A stretch of 22,013 nucleotides of DNA from UKL13-2 sp043793345 (GTDB lineage: Bacteria > Pseudomonadota > Gammaproteobacteria > Burkholderiales > Usitatibacteraceae): contig JAYVXF010000084.1 in NCBI GenBank assembly GCA_043793345.1, positions 1-22,013 on the forward strand, read 5' to 3'. Each line of letters begins with the position of its first letter. The stretch's first letter is position 1. Shown here piece after piece: positions 1-7,601 of this stretch. A model generated the notes under the pieces. That model had not been told where the DNA came from and searched no databases. It saw only the letters and a list, made by a program, of their open reading frames with translations. The position numbers were made by a program, and so were the translations under genes.

Positions 1-461
1 GGATTTTTTTTCAGCAGCGCAATAAATTCCTTGATATCTTTCGCCGCCACTGAGGGATGCACCGCGAGTATGTTTGGCACCGTCACAAAGTTGGTGACCG
101 GAATGAAATCGGTCAGATTGTTATACGGGATTCGCGGGTTCGCTGCCGGGTTGACTGCCATCGTGGATACCGTGGCGACGCCCAGGGTATAGCCGTCGGG
201 TGTGGCCTTGGCGACTTCGTTGGCACCGATCGAGCCACCGCCGCCACCGCGATTTTCGATGATGACCGGCTGGCCCAGTTCGCGGCCCAATTGCTCGGCA
301 ACGATACGCGCGACGATATCGGTAGTGCCGCCTGCGGCGAACGGTACGATCAGCCGGATCGGTTTATTCGGGTAGGTCTGCGCCGAAACTGCCCCCGGCA
401 GCGTTGCCAGGATCGCGCCGACCATGATTAAAAAGCGGATCAGCACATTTGTGGATTTCAT
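1..461 (-). CDS. Bug/TctC-family TTT solute-binding protein, partial (C-terminus outside window)
   Basis: Periplasmic solute-binding protein of the tripartite tricarboxylate transporter (TTT) family, which captures small carboxylates for a TctA/TctB pair. Only the first 153 codons are present; the gene continues past base 1. The start is the ATG at 461-459, preceded by a clear AAGGAG at about 470-475. An N-terminal signal peptide (hydrophobic residues about 7-26, cleavage near AVSA-QTYP) leads into the family hallmarks YPNKPIRLIVPFAAGG, then TDIVAR and the VIIENRGGGGG stretch. These are the lobe-1 ligand-binding loops of Bug proteins. It lies 74 nt downstream of the quinone oxidoreductase on the same strand and has no TctA/TctB partner in view, as is common for the many orphan Bug proteins of Burkholderiales. 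The ligand cannot be read from the sequence. Confidence 0.9.
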   Translation of the reverse strand, partial: MKSTNVLIRFLIMVGAILATLPGAVSAQTYPNKPIRLIVPFAAGGTTDIVARIVAEQLGRELGQPVIIENRGGGGGSIGANEVAKATPDGYTLGVATVSTMAVNPAANPRIPYNNLTDFIPVTNFVTVPNILAVHPSVAAKDIKEFIALLKKN

Positions 462-535
462 GAATAGGTCTCCTTGTGACGCGTGAGATGTTGGAAATTG
501 AAAACGTAAAAAGTGGCCGTGAATATTATTTGCAC

Positions 536-1510
536 TCAGGGGATCAGTACCGTAGAACCGGTGGTTTTTCTCGCTTCGAGATCCTGATGCGCTTTTACCG
601 CGTCCTTCAGCGCATAGGTCTGATTGATTTCAATCTTGACAATGCCACGCGCCACCACGTCGAACAGATCCTTCGTGACGGCGAGTAAATCCGCACGCGT
701 CGCAATGAACGTGTCGACCGTCGGTCGGGTGACAAACAGTGAGCCCTTCGCGCCGAGCAGGCCGATATCGAATGGCGGCACCGCGCCCGACGCATTGCCG
801 AACATCGCTACCAATCCCAACGGTCGCACGCAATCGAGCGACTTCAGAAACGTATCCTTGCCGACGCCATCGTAGACGACGTTGCATTTCTTGCCGCCGG
901 TAATCTCGGCCACGCGCGCGACAAAATCTTCTTTTACGTAATTGATGACATGGTCGCAGCCATAGGTTTTGGCGAGCGCGATTTTCTCATCGCTGCCGAC
1001 GGTGCCGATGACGGTCGCACCCAGATGCCTCGCCCACTGGCACAGGATCATGCCGACACCACCTGCTGCGGCGTGCATCAGAATCGTGTCGCCTGGCTTG
1101 ACTGGATGAATGCGCCGAAGCAGGTATTGCGCGGTCATGCCTTTTAACATCATCGATGCGGCCTGGTTGTCGCTTACGCCAGCCGGAATTTTCACCAGCT
1201 TGTCGGCCAGCATCAGGCGTGCCTCTGCATAAGCACCGATGGGCGACGCCGCGTACGCAACGCGGTCGCCGACTTTCAAATCGGTGACTGCCGATCCGAT
1301 CTCTTCAACCACGGCGGCAGCTTCGCGACCCAGCACCGAGGGCAGCGGGATTTTATAGAGGCCGGAGCGATGATAGGTGTCGATGTAATTCAGACCGATC
1401 GCGGTCGCTTTAAGCCGCACTTCGTTTGGAGCCGGTGCGCCGACGGTCACTTCTTCCCACTTCAATACTTCCGGCCCGCCGATTGAATGGATGCGGATTG
1501 CGTGTGTCAT
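536..1510 (-). CDS. qor: Quinone oxidoreductase, zeta-crystallin type (MDR superfamily)
   Basis: NADPH-dependent quinone reductase of the medium-chain dehydrogenase/reductase superfamily, cytosolic, 324 aa, which is the normal length. The N-terminal GroES-like domain holds the Qor signature NYIDTYHRSGLY (residues 41-52). The Rossmann domain has AAAGGVG (147-153), the NADP-binding loop of this family. The paired zinc-ligand cysteines of alcohol dehydrogenases are missing, as expected for zinc-free Qor. The start codon overlaps the cca stop by 4 nt (ATGA), so translation is probably coupled to cca. The one-electron or two-electron substrate is not determinable; related acryloyl-CoA reductase-like enzymes look similar, but the Qor signature favours this call. 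Confidence 0.9.
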   Translation of the reverse strand: MTHAIRIHSIGGPEVLKWEEVTVGAPAPNEVRLKATAIGLNYIDTYHRSGLYKIPLPSVLGREAAAVVEEIGSAVTDLKVGDRVAYAASPIGAYAEARLMLADKLVKIPAGVSDNQAASMMLKGMTAQYLLRRIHPVKPGDTILMHAAAGGVGMILCQWARHLGATVIGTVGSDEKIALAKTYGCDHVINYVKEDFVARVAEITGGKKCNVVYDGVGKDTFLKSLDCVRPLGLVAMFGNASGAVPPFDIGLLGAKGSLFVTRPTVDTFIATRADLLAVTKDLFDVVARGIVKIEINQTYALKDAVKAHQDLEARKTTGSTVLIP

Positions 1511-2742
1511 TTCAGTTTCCTTTGTTCATTGATATGTGCGTGGAGTGCAACAAGTTTAGCCTGTTGGATGGCGTTTGAAATCCCGGCAGGTGCAGCGGCA
1601 GACTTGGCGATGGCGGCTTGATCGATGCCTTGCAGTTTAGTCAGCGTCGCGAGCAAATACTCGACCGGTGGATACGGCACACCATCGAAACCGAGCCGCC
1701 CGTGGTGGTCGCAGGCGCAGACGGTAATCAGGTCATGAAATCGCTCCGGGCGGCGCAAGGCATCGGTGCCATCGAACAGCGCCAACAAGCGTTCGGCGGA
1801 CAGCGATTCGGCATTGTGAATCTCGCCATGCCATCGCGCACATAGTACGCCCAAGTCACGGCAATCGTTCGGCACGCGCAATCGCTCGCACAGCAACTTC
1901 ACCAGCGCAGCACCTTTTTCTTCGTGACCCGGATGGTGCGGCAATTTTTCTGACCGGGTCACGCCCTTGCCGAGATCATGCACCAGCGCGGCAAAGCGGA
2001 TCGGCAGAGAGTGGCTTTGTTTTGCCGCGTAGTCGATCACCATCATGATGTGAATGCCGGTATCGATTTCGGGATGCGATTTTGCGTGTTGCGGCACACC
2101 GAACAAACGATCAAGCTCCGGCAATATTTTGCCGAGCGCGCCACAGTCGCGCAATACGCCAAACATGGCGGACGGACGCGCTTCCATCAGGCTGCGGGAA
2201 ATTTCCTGCCAGACGCGCTCGGGCACCAGATGGTCAAGCTCGCCGGAGTGTGTAATTTTTTGCATCAGCGCTTTGGTTTCAGGCGCGATCTGAAAGCCGA
2301 GATCGGCAAACCTCGCTTTAAGGCGCGCGCCGCGCAGCACCCGCACCGGGTCCTCTATAAACGCGTCGCTCACATGACGCAGCAACCGCGATTCAAGATC
2401 GGCAACACCGTGGTGCGGGTCGATCAGCGTGCCGTCGGCATCACGGGCAATCGCATTGATGGTGAAATCGCGGCGCGCCAGATCGTCCTCCAGCGTGACA
2501 TCCGGTGAGGTGTGAAAGACGAAGCCCTGATAGCCCGGCGCAGTTTTACGCTCGGTGCGCGCCAACGCATACTCAGCGTGTGTGTCGGGATGGAGGAATA
2601 CCGGAAAGTCCGCGCCGACGGGACGGTAGCCGAGTGCCACCAGCTCCTCGGGTGTGGCACCGACGACGACGTAATCGCGATCCTGGCTTTGCAAACCAAG
2701 CAGCGCGTCACGCACCGAGCCGCCGACTTCGTAAATCTTCAT
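1507..2742 (-). CDS. cca: Multifunctional CCA-adding enzyme (tRNA nucleotidyltransferase) with HD domain
   Basis: Adds or repairs the 3' CCA end of tRNA; the C-terminal HD domain gives phosphohydrolase activity in the E. coli-type enzyme. The 411 aa protein aligns with E. coli Cca from residue 1. It has GGSVRD (7-12), catalytic aspartates in DRD (21-23), the EDDLARRDFTINA motif (85-97), the tRNA-binding region around EDPVRVLR (130-137), and HD residues H255-D256 in LVHDLGKG. Odd: the usual RVLRVARFAARF core reads RVLRGARLKARF (134-145), with Gly and Leu replacing hydrophobic residues. It starts 9 nt after the GST stop and has no clear Shine-Dalgarno, so coupled translation is likely. Its end overlaps the qor start by 4 nt. 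Confidence 0.95.
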   Translation of the reverse strand: MKIYEVGGSVRDALLGLQSQDRDYVVVGATPEELVALGYRPVGADFPVFLHPDTHAEYALARTERKTAPGYQGFVFHTSPDVTLEDDLARRDFTINAIARDADGTLIDPHHGVADLESRLLRHVSDAFIEDPVRVLRGARLKARFADLGFQIAPETKALMQKITHSGELDHLVPERVWQEISRSLMEARPSAMFGVLRDCGALGKILPELDRLFGVPQHAKSHPEIDTGIHIMMVIDYAAKQSHSLPIRFAALVHDLGKGVTRSEKLPHHPGHEEKGAALVKLLCERLRVPNDCRDLGVLCARWHGEIHNAESLSAERLLALFDGTDALRRPERFHDLITVCACDHHGRLGFDGVPYPPVEYLLATLTKLQGIDQAAIAKSAAAPAGISNAIQQAKLVALHAHINEQRKLK

Positions 2743-2751
2743 GCGCCAGAT

Positions 2752-3444
2752 TTACGCAGGTGCGGTGGCGTACGGTTCGTCGAAACCGACGAATTCGGTT
2801 TCTAGTTTTGCTTCAGCAATCCACGCGGCAATGCCGGGTGCTGCGGTCATCACTTTGCAGTAGGCGATGGACGTAGCAGACAGCGGCGGCGCATAGGTCG
2901 CAAAGCGCATCACGACCGGCGCGAACATCGCGTCAGCCGCACAAAATTGGCCGAACAAAAACGGCGCGTCAGTGTGCGTGCCGAATTGCTGGCGCGCCGT
3001 AAACCAGATCGCCTCGATACGGGCGATGTCGGCGGCCACGTTGGCGTTCATGCCCTTGCCCGCGTGGTCGCTGCGAATATTCATCGGCATATTGCTGCGC
3101 AGTGACGAAAAACCCGCGTGCATTTCCGCAGATAGGGATCGCGCCATCGCGCGCGCCGCTTTGTCGGCAGGCCAGATCGCAAGTTGCGGAAACTCATCGG
3201 CCACGTATTCGGCAATCGCCAGCGTGTCCCACACGGCAATCGACGTATTAGCGCCAGCTTCACCATCCCAAAGCGTCGGCACTTTTCGGGCAGGTGCGAG
3301 GCTCGCGATGCGCGCGTCCCATTCGGTGCTCTCAAATTTGAGCATGATTTCTGCAAACGGAATGCCGAATTGTTTGAGCAGCACCCATGGTCGCATCGAC
3401 CATGAAGAATAGTTTTTGTTGCCAATAACGAGTGTGAGCGACAT
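2752..3444 (-). CDS. Glutathione S-transferase family protein
   Basis: Cytosolic GST-fold protein, 230 aa. The thioredoxin-like N-terminal domain carries NYSSWSMRPW (11-20), where Ser13 or Ser14 is the likely glutathione-activating residue. KVPTLWDG (54-61) has the cis-proline Pro56 that contacts glutathione. VWDTLAIAEYV (71-81) stands where the usual E/D-S pair binds the gamma-glutamyl group; here it is Asp73-Thr74. The alpha-helical C-terminal domain follows. The start ATG at 3444-3442 is 2 nt from an upstream tandem repeat whose AAGGAA unit lies at suitable Shine-Dalgarno spacing. Genes of this subtype are commonly found near cca and slt in betaproteobacteria; that recollection is from memory. 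The substrate is unknown. Confidence 0.9.
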   Translation of the reverse strand: MSLTLVIGNKNYSSWSMRPWVLLKQFGIPFAEIMLKFESTEWDARIASLAPARKVPTLWDGEAGANTSIAVWDTLAIAEYVADEFPQLAIWPADKAARAMARSLSAEMHAGFSSLRSNMPMNIRSDHAGKGMNANVAADIARIEAIWFTARQQFGTHTDAPFLFGQFCAADAMFAPVVMRFATYAPPLSATSIAYCKVMTAAPGIAAWIAEAKLETEFVGFDEPYATAPA

Positions 3445-3446
3445 TG

Positions 3447-3495
3447 CCTTATTCCTTATTCCTTATTCCTTATTCCTTATCCCTTATCTTTTATC
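3447..3495. repeat. Heptanucleotide tandem repeat, 7 units
   Basis: Seven consecutive 7-bp units on the plus strand: four identical CCTTATT, two CCTTATC, and a degenerate TTTTATC. On the transcribed (minus) strand the main unit reads AATAAGG. The array fills the gap between the NDUFA9-like gene (stop at 3491-3493, inside the last unit) and the GST start at 3444. Each unit supplies an AAGG that resembles a Shine-Dalgarno core and a TAA that closes one frame; across three units all frames are closed. Confidence 0.9.
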
Positions 3496-4438
3496 GCCCC
3501 GCCGCATCGCGAAATTGACGGTATCTTCCGCGCGTGCCACCGCCTTCTCCGCCAAGGTAGGCGGGCACGACACTCTCCATCGCGGCGGCGTGACCGAATA
3601 GCGCCGGGAACGGCTGATCCGAGGTATTGGGCAGACGCATCGAGCGCACGTTGTCGGGGGTAATCAATTTGCCCGGCAGCATGCCAAACACGCTCGCCTG
3701 CAGCATCGACAGCGTGGAACCCAAGCCGACAATCAGCCGGCGCTTCGCGGTGACGGCGGCAACAAATTGCAATAACGCCCGTAGCGTGTAGACCTTCGGC
3801 CCGACCAGCGGGTAAGTTTGATTCTTTGTCTCTGCATGATTGATGCTGGTGACGATGGCCCGCGCAACATCTTCCACCCACACCGGCTGAAATTGTGCGT
3901 CGGCTGAGCCCAACGGAATGAACGGAAATATTTTGACCAGACCCGCAAACATATTCAGGAATTTGTCGCGTTCACCAAATACCACGGACGGTCGAAACAT
4001 CGTGACGTTGAGAGACGGATTTTCTTTGCAAACCGCCCATACCGCCGCCTCGCCGCGTCCGCGTGACCGCAGGTATGCGCTGGGCCCGTTGACGTCGGCG
4101 TTCAGTGCGCTCATGTTGATCAAACGATTGACGCCGGTTTTGACGCAGGCTTCGGCGACCATTTTCGGCAATGTCACATGTACGCGCTCGAAATCGCCAT
4201 GCAGGATACCGGTCAAATTGATGACCGCATCGTGATGACGCACCAAATCTTGTAGCTCAACGGCGTTGAAAACATCCGCTTCAACGACATCAACCGTCGG
4301 CAACAGCAGCAGGTGTTTGCCTCGCTCACGGCGGCGCGTGGGCACGGTGACAAATATTTCCTGCGCCGATAATTGTTCGGCGACCGACGTGCCGATAAAA
4401 CCACTGCCACCGATCAGCAGCACTTTGTTGATGATCAT
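3491..4438 (-). CDS. Complex I NDUFA9 subunit family / atypical SDR NAD(P)-binding protein
   Basis: Member of the atypical short-chain dehydrogenase group that includes the mitochondrial complex I accessory subunit NDUFA9, 315 aa. It has the Rossmann dinucleotide loop GGSGFIG (10-16), an acidic end-of-strand region VVEADVF (51-57), INLTGIL (73-79), and INMSALNAD (107-115). The catalytic-type tyrosine sits in SAYLRSRGRGE (120-130); the usual YxxxK here reads Y122-x3-R126. The C-terminal part holds the substrate-side motif FQPVWVEDVA (about 188-197). It lies 30 nt downstream of the lytic transglycosylase gene and upstream of GST. Its bacterial role is unsettled; proposals include a ubiquinone-linked or sugar-nucleotide-like reductase. 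The start ATG at 4438-4436 is preceded by GGAAC. Confidence 0.88.
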   Translation of the reverse strand: MIINKVLLIGGSGFIGTSVAEQLSAQEIFVTVPTRRRERGKHLLLLPTVDVVEADVFNAVELQDLVRHHDAVINLTGILHGDFERVHVTLPKMVAEACVKTGVNRLINMSALNADVNGPSAYLRSRGRGEAAVWAVCKENPSLNVTMFRPSVVFGERDKFLNMFAGLVKIFPFIPLGSADAQFQPVWVEDVARAIVTSINHAETKNQTYPLVGPKVYTLRALLQFVAAVTAKRRLIVGLGSTLSMLQASVFGMLPGKLITPDNVRSMRLPNTSDQPFPALFGHAAAMESVVPAYLGGEGGGTRGRYRQFRDAAGR

Positions 4439-4468
4439 TCTGTGTTCCGGTTGGAGGTAAAAGCGATG

Positions 4469-6646
4469 CTAAGGCGTTTTGTTCGGCAACGCCGCGCCTG
4501 CCAAGCTGCTCATGCCGGCGCTGCCCTGCGTGCTGCCCGGCACGGTACCCATCATTTCTTTAAGCTTCTTCGTGGTCAGCCCGGCTTGTTGCGCGTAAAA
4601 CCAGGTGTTGGTCATGACTTTTTTGACGTAGTCGCGGGTCTCGGTAAACGGGATCGATTCCGCATAGATCGCGCCCTCGAGCGGCAGCAAAGCACGCCAG
4701 CGTCGCGCCCGACCGGGGCCGGCGTTGTAGCCCGCCGTGGCCAGTACCGGATGCCCCAGGTCGTCGAGCACGTGGCGCAAATAAAACGAGCCGAGGTTAA
4801 GATTCACCGGCACGTCGATGACCCTCGCGAGTGAAAAACGATCCATGCTGACGCGCTTCGCGGCCCATGTCGCAGTCGCCGGCATTAGCTGCATCAATCC
4901 CATTGCACCCACGCGGGATTTGGCATCGGCCATGAATCGGCTTTCCTGCCGGATCAAGCCATACACCCACGCCTGATCGAGCCCTTGCGCGCGTGCCTGC
5001 AATGCCAGATCGGTTTGGTGCGGCATCGGGAAGCGCTGCGCGAAATCGTGAACCATCAGCGTTTTTTCGGCGGTGTTGATGGCGCGATCCGGCACATTAG
5101 CCGCGCGCGCCGCCTCGGCTGCGGCGAGCAGCTCCTGATCGTTCATGTTGCGAATGCCGTACTGCCATTCGCGCAAACCCTCGGCCTTCATGTCAAGCCG
5201 GTAAAAAGCCAAAGCACGACTGATCGCGGGGCGCAGCGTCGCGGCGTCGATGTCGGCGCGCGATGGTTTGAACCCCTGCCAGTTTGGGGTGAGCGGCAGA
5301 CCGGATTCCTCGGCCGCGAGCACGCCGTAAAAATTATTTTCGCGCACCAACGACTCGCGCAGGACGCGCGCGGCATCAACGTTACCGGTTTCCTGCGAGG
5401 CGCGTGCCAGCCAATAGCGCCAGACGGATTCACGGCGTTCAGCATCGGACATGGCATTGATGGCCGTGCGTACGCCCGGCCAATCGCCTGCGCGCAAGGC
5501 TGCGCGCGCCTTCCAGCCTGCCTGTGTGTCGTTGAGCCGGGTTGTGTCGGCGCGTTCGAACCAGTCAAGCGCGCTTGGGTCGTGCTGCATGCCGCCATAG
5601 AGGCCGACCTCGGCCCATGCGTAACCGAGATCGTTGGCGGTGAGTTTTTTGCCGCGCTCGGCTAACAGCGCGGCCGCGCGATCTGCGTCGGTGCGGGCGA
5701 GCCTGGTCAGGGCAAACAAAAACAATTCCACCGAAGCGGGTGATGCGGGCTGCAAATTTTCACGCTGCAAATACTGTGCGGGATTCTGGCCGATGATGGC
5801 CGTGGTGCGTTCAAAATTTGCCGCGATGTTTGGAATCAGTGCTGCGCTTTTGCGTGCGTCGGCGAGCTGGTTGTTCTCGAGCAGTCGGCGCACCCGCGAC
5901 CAGCTTTCCGTTGCGGGCAGCATTTTTTCTGCCGCCAGCCGCACAAAAACATCCGTGCACGCATCGGGTGCTGCGCGCGCGGCGTTCCAGAAGGCACGCG
6001 CCTCCGTAAGCGCCTCGCGATCATTGCGGTTCAGCCGGTCGCGCCAGTGGTGGCAGGTGATTTCTGCGTCATCGGTGTTGAGCAGCGGTATTTCGGCAGC
6101 AAACAACGCCCACTGATCCCGCTTGCCAAGCGCTTTGAGCCAGTCGCGTCGAAGATTATCGGCGACGACTGAGTTTGCGTTCGCTTTCAGAAAGGCGCGC
6201 ATCTCTGCCGGATCGGGCAAGCCGTAGGTGCGATCATCTGCCAAATTTGCAGATAACCACCAATACTGCGCATAGGACGAAAGCGGGTGCGATGCCGCGC
6301 TTAGCCGATCCCTGACGCTCGCCAGCGCCTTGAGATCGCGCTTGTCAAAAGCGTCGCGCGCAGCGATAACGTCCCAGTCGACCGCAGACGTCGGCGGTGT
6401 CACCATCGCGATGCCGCTCAAGGTCTTGATCGCATCTGCCTGAGGAGGCGAAATAGCGGCCGAGGCGACCGGCGAGGCGACCGCGAGACGTGCGGTGGGC
6501 GCGGACGGGGGCATTAGTGGAGGCTCTGCGCGTGCAACATTGCCTAGCATCAATGAAATCGTGAACAGCGCGGAGTAAAAACGTTTCACTTGGCGCGATG
6601 CTTGGAGGCAATATTGGCTGGCAGGCCGAAAATAGTTGGTGCGCAT
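4469..6646 (-). CDS. slt: Soluble lytic murein transglycosylase (Slt70 type)
   Basis: Periplasmic enzyme that cleaves peptidoglycan between MurNAc and GlcNAc with 1,6-anhydro product formation; 725 aa, slightly longer than E. coli Slt70. A signal sequence is visible (FYSALFTISLMLG, about 23-35, with likely cleavage after ARA at 40), followed by a Pro/Ala-rich linker (about 41-90). The central region is the alpha-helical superhelical U/L domain (about 90-530). The C-terminal lysozyme-like domain has RQESRF with catalytic Glu568, GLMQLMPATA (583-592) and AGYNAGPGR (638-646). It is the promoter-proximal gene of the leftward gene string and is divergent from the TerC gene, with 185 bp between them. 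There is no better methionine start near the signal peptide. Confidence 0.95.
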   Translation of the reverse strand: MRTNYFRPASQYCLQASRQVKRFYSALFTISLMLGNVARAEPPLMPPSAPTARLAVASPVASAAISPPQADAIKTLSGIAMVTPPTSAVDWDVIAARDAFDKRDLKALASVRDRLSAASHPLSSYAQYWWLSANLADDRTYGLPDPAEMRAFLKANANSVVADNLRRDWLKALGKRDQWALFAAEIPLLNTDDAEITCHHWRDRLNRNDREALTEARAFWNAARAAPDACTDVFVRLAAEKMLPATESWSRVRRLLENNQLADARKSAALIPNIAANFERTTAIIGQNPAQYLQRENLQPASPASVELFLFALTRLARTDADRAAALLAERGKKLTANDLGYAWAEVGLYGGMQHDPSALDWFERADTTRLNDTQAGWKARAALRAGDWPGVRTAINAMSDAERRESVWRYWLARASQETGNVDAARVLRESLVRENNFYGVLAAEESGLPLTPNWQGFKPSRADIDAATLRPAISRALAFYRLDMKAEGLREWQYGIRNMNDQELLAAAEAARAANVPDRAINTAEKTLMVHDFAQRFPMPHQTDLALQARAQGLDQAWVYGLIRQESRFMADAKSRVGAMGLMQLMPATATWAAKRVSMDRFSLARVIDVPVNLNLGSFYLRHVLDDLGHPVLATAGYNAGPGRARRWRALLPLEGAIYAESIPFTETRDYVKKVMTNTWFYAQQAGLTTKKLKEMMGTVPGSTQGSAGMSSLAGAALPNKTP

Positions 6647-6711
6647 AAAGCAATAATGTTTATCACCGGGGTCTGGATGACTTATTCTATCGTCTCATTT
6701 GGTATTGCGTG

Positions 6712-6803
6712 GGACATAAAGGAAATCAGTTGCCAATTGAGCAGGTGGCATCTTTCCATCTACGCCATATGTCCAACAAATTGTTAGCCGAAAGCATGGC
6801 TGA
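6712..6803 (+). promoter_or_regulatory. Structured leader candidate upstream of the TerC gene
   Basis: Three nested perfect stems can be drawn: 6712-6718 (GGACATA) with 6768-6774 (TATGTCC), 6721-6725 (GGAAA) with 6753-6757 (TTTCC), and 6731-6735 (TGCCA) with 6746-6750 (TGGCA). A further small stem-loop (6784-6789 with 6798-6803) overlaps a palindrome AACAA-A-TTGTT (6775-6785), so two folds may compete. TerC/YjbE-type genes often carry yybP-ykoY manganese riboswitches, but I do not recognise that consensus here. It could equally be a cis-regulatory element for the divergent slt gene. Confidence 0.4.
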
Positions 6804-6831
6804 TCGTTAACCCAAACCGACAATCGAGACC

Positions 6832-7521
6832 ATGGATATTCTGACCCCGCTGTTCTGGACTGCATTGCTGAAGATCATTGGCGTGAATATTATTCTGTCC
6901 GGCGATAATGCCGTGGTGATCGCACTCGCCGCGCGCAGTCTTGCTCCGTCCCAGCAGAAACAGGCAATTTTCTGGGGCAGCGCCGCCGCAATCGTGCTGC
7001 GTATTCTGCTGACGTTTTTTGCGGTGGCGTTGCTGCAGTACGCCTGGTTAAAGCTGGTGGGTTCCGCGTTGCTGCTGTGGATCGGTGTAAAACTTCTGGC
7101 TGATGAGGAGGAAGGCGAAGGCGGGATCAAGACGCATCATTCCATGTTTGATGCCATCAGGACGATCCTGATCGCCGACTTGGTCATGAGCCTGGATAAT
7201 GTGATCGCGGTGGCCGCTGCGGCCAAAGGCGACTGGTTACTGGTCATTATTGGGTTGGCGATCAGCATTCCGCTGATTATTTACGCCAGCACGATCCTGA
7301 TCAAAGTAATGGAAAAATATCCTGTCGTCATAACGATCGGTGCTGCGTTAATAGGCTGGGTGGCGGGCGAAATGGCGTGGGACGAGCAGGTTATCAAGCC
7401 GTTCACCTCGCAGTACCCGCATTGGTTTGAATACATCGCCGCTACGGCCGGTGCGGTGCTGGTGGTCGGCACGGGTAAATATCTGGCGGGGCGGCATCCT
7501 GAGTCGGCAACACCAGTTTGA
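6832..7521 (+). CDS. TerC family integral membrane protein (YjbE-like)
   Basis: Inner-membrane protein of 229 aa with about seven hydrophobic segments, in the TerC/Alx/YjbE family linked to manganese export and metal loading of exported proteins. The first helix holds SGDNAVVIALAAR (23-35) with Asp25-Asn26. A second copy of the acidic motif appears at DLVMSLDN (116-123). These paired D-N motifs are the family's likely metal path. A charged loop DEEEGEGG (91-98) and histidines 102-103 lie between the two halves. The ATG at 6832 has only a weak GAGA upstream. It is followed after 80 nt by tctC on the same strand, but a functional tie to the transporter is not evident. Whether it exports manganese is inferred from the family. 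Confidence 0.88.
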   Translation: MDILTPLFWTALLKIIGVNIILSGDNAVVIALAARSLAPSQQKQAIFWGSAAAIVLRILLTFFAVALLQYAWLKLVGSALLLWIGVKLLADEEEGEGGIKTHHSMFDAIRTILIADLVMSLDNVIAVAAAAKGDWLLVIIGLAISIPLIIYASTILIKVMEKYPVVITIGAALIGWVAGEMAWDEQVIKPFTSQYPHWFEYIAATAGAVLVVGTGKYLAGRHPESATPV

Positions 7522-7601
7522 TTCAGCGAACCGTCCGCAGCCCAAAAAATAGACGGCAATTTTTAATAAACGGCAGCAAAAATATTTCGGAGACATAAAT
7601 T

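Noticed and set aside
618..640. FNR-like sequence TTGATTTCAATC
   Set aside because: The second half-site is poor and the sequence is inside the qor coding region, far from any start.
6647..6831. yybP-ykoY riboswitch upstream of the TerC gene
   Set aside because: Family context suggests one, but the conserved segments were not found by eye; only a generic nested-stem leader is reported.
7531..7564. Possible terminator after the TerC gene (CCGTC/GACGG with a following T run)
   Set aside because: Only a 5-bp stem with a 16-nt loop; too weak to call.
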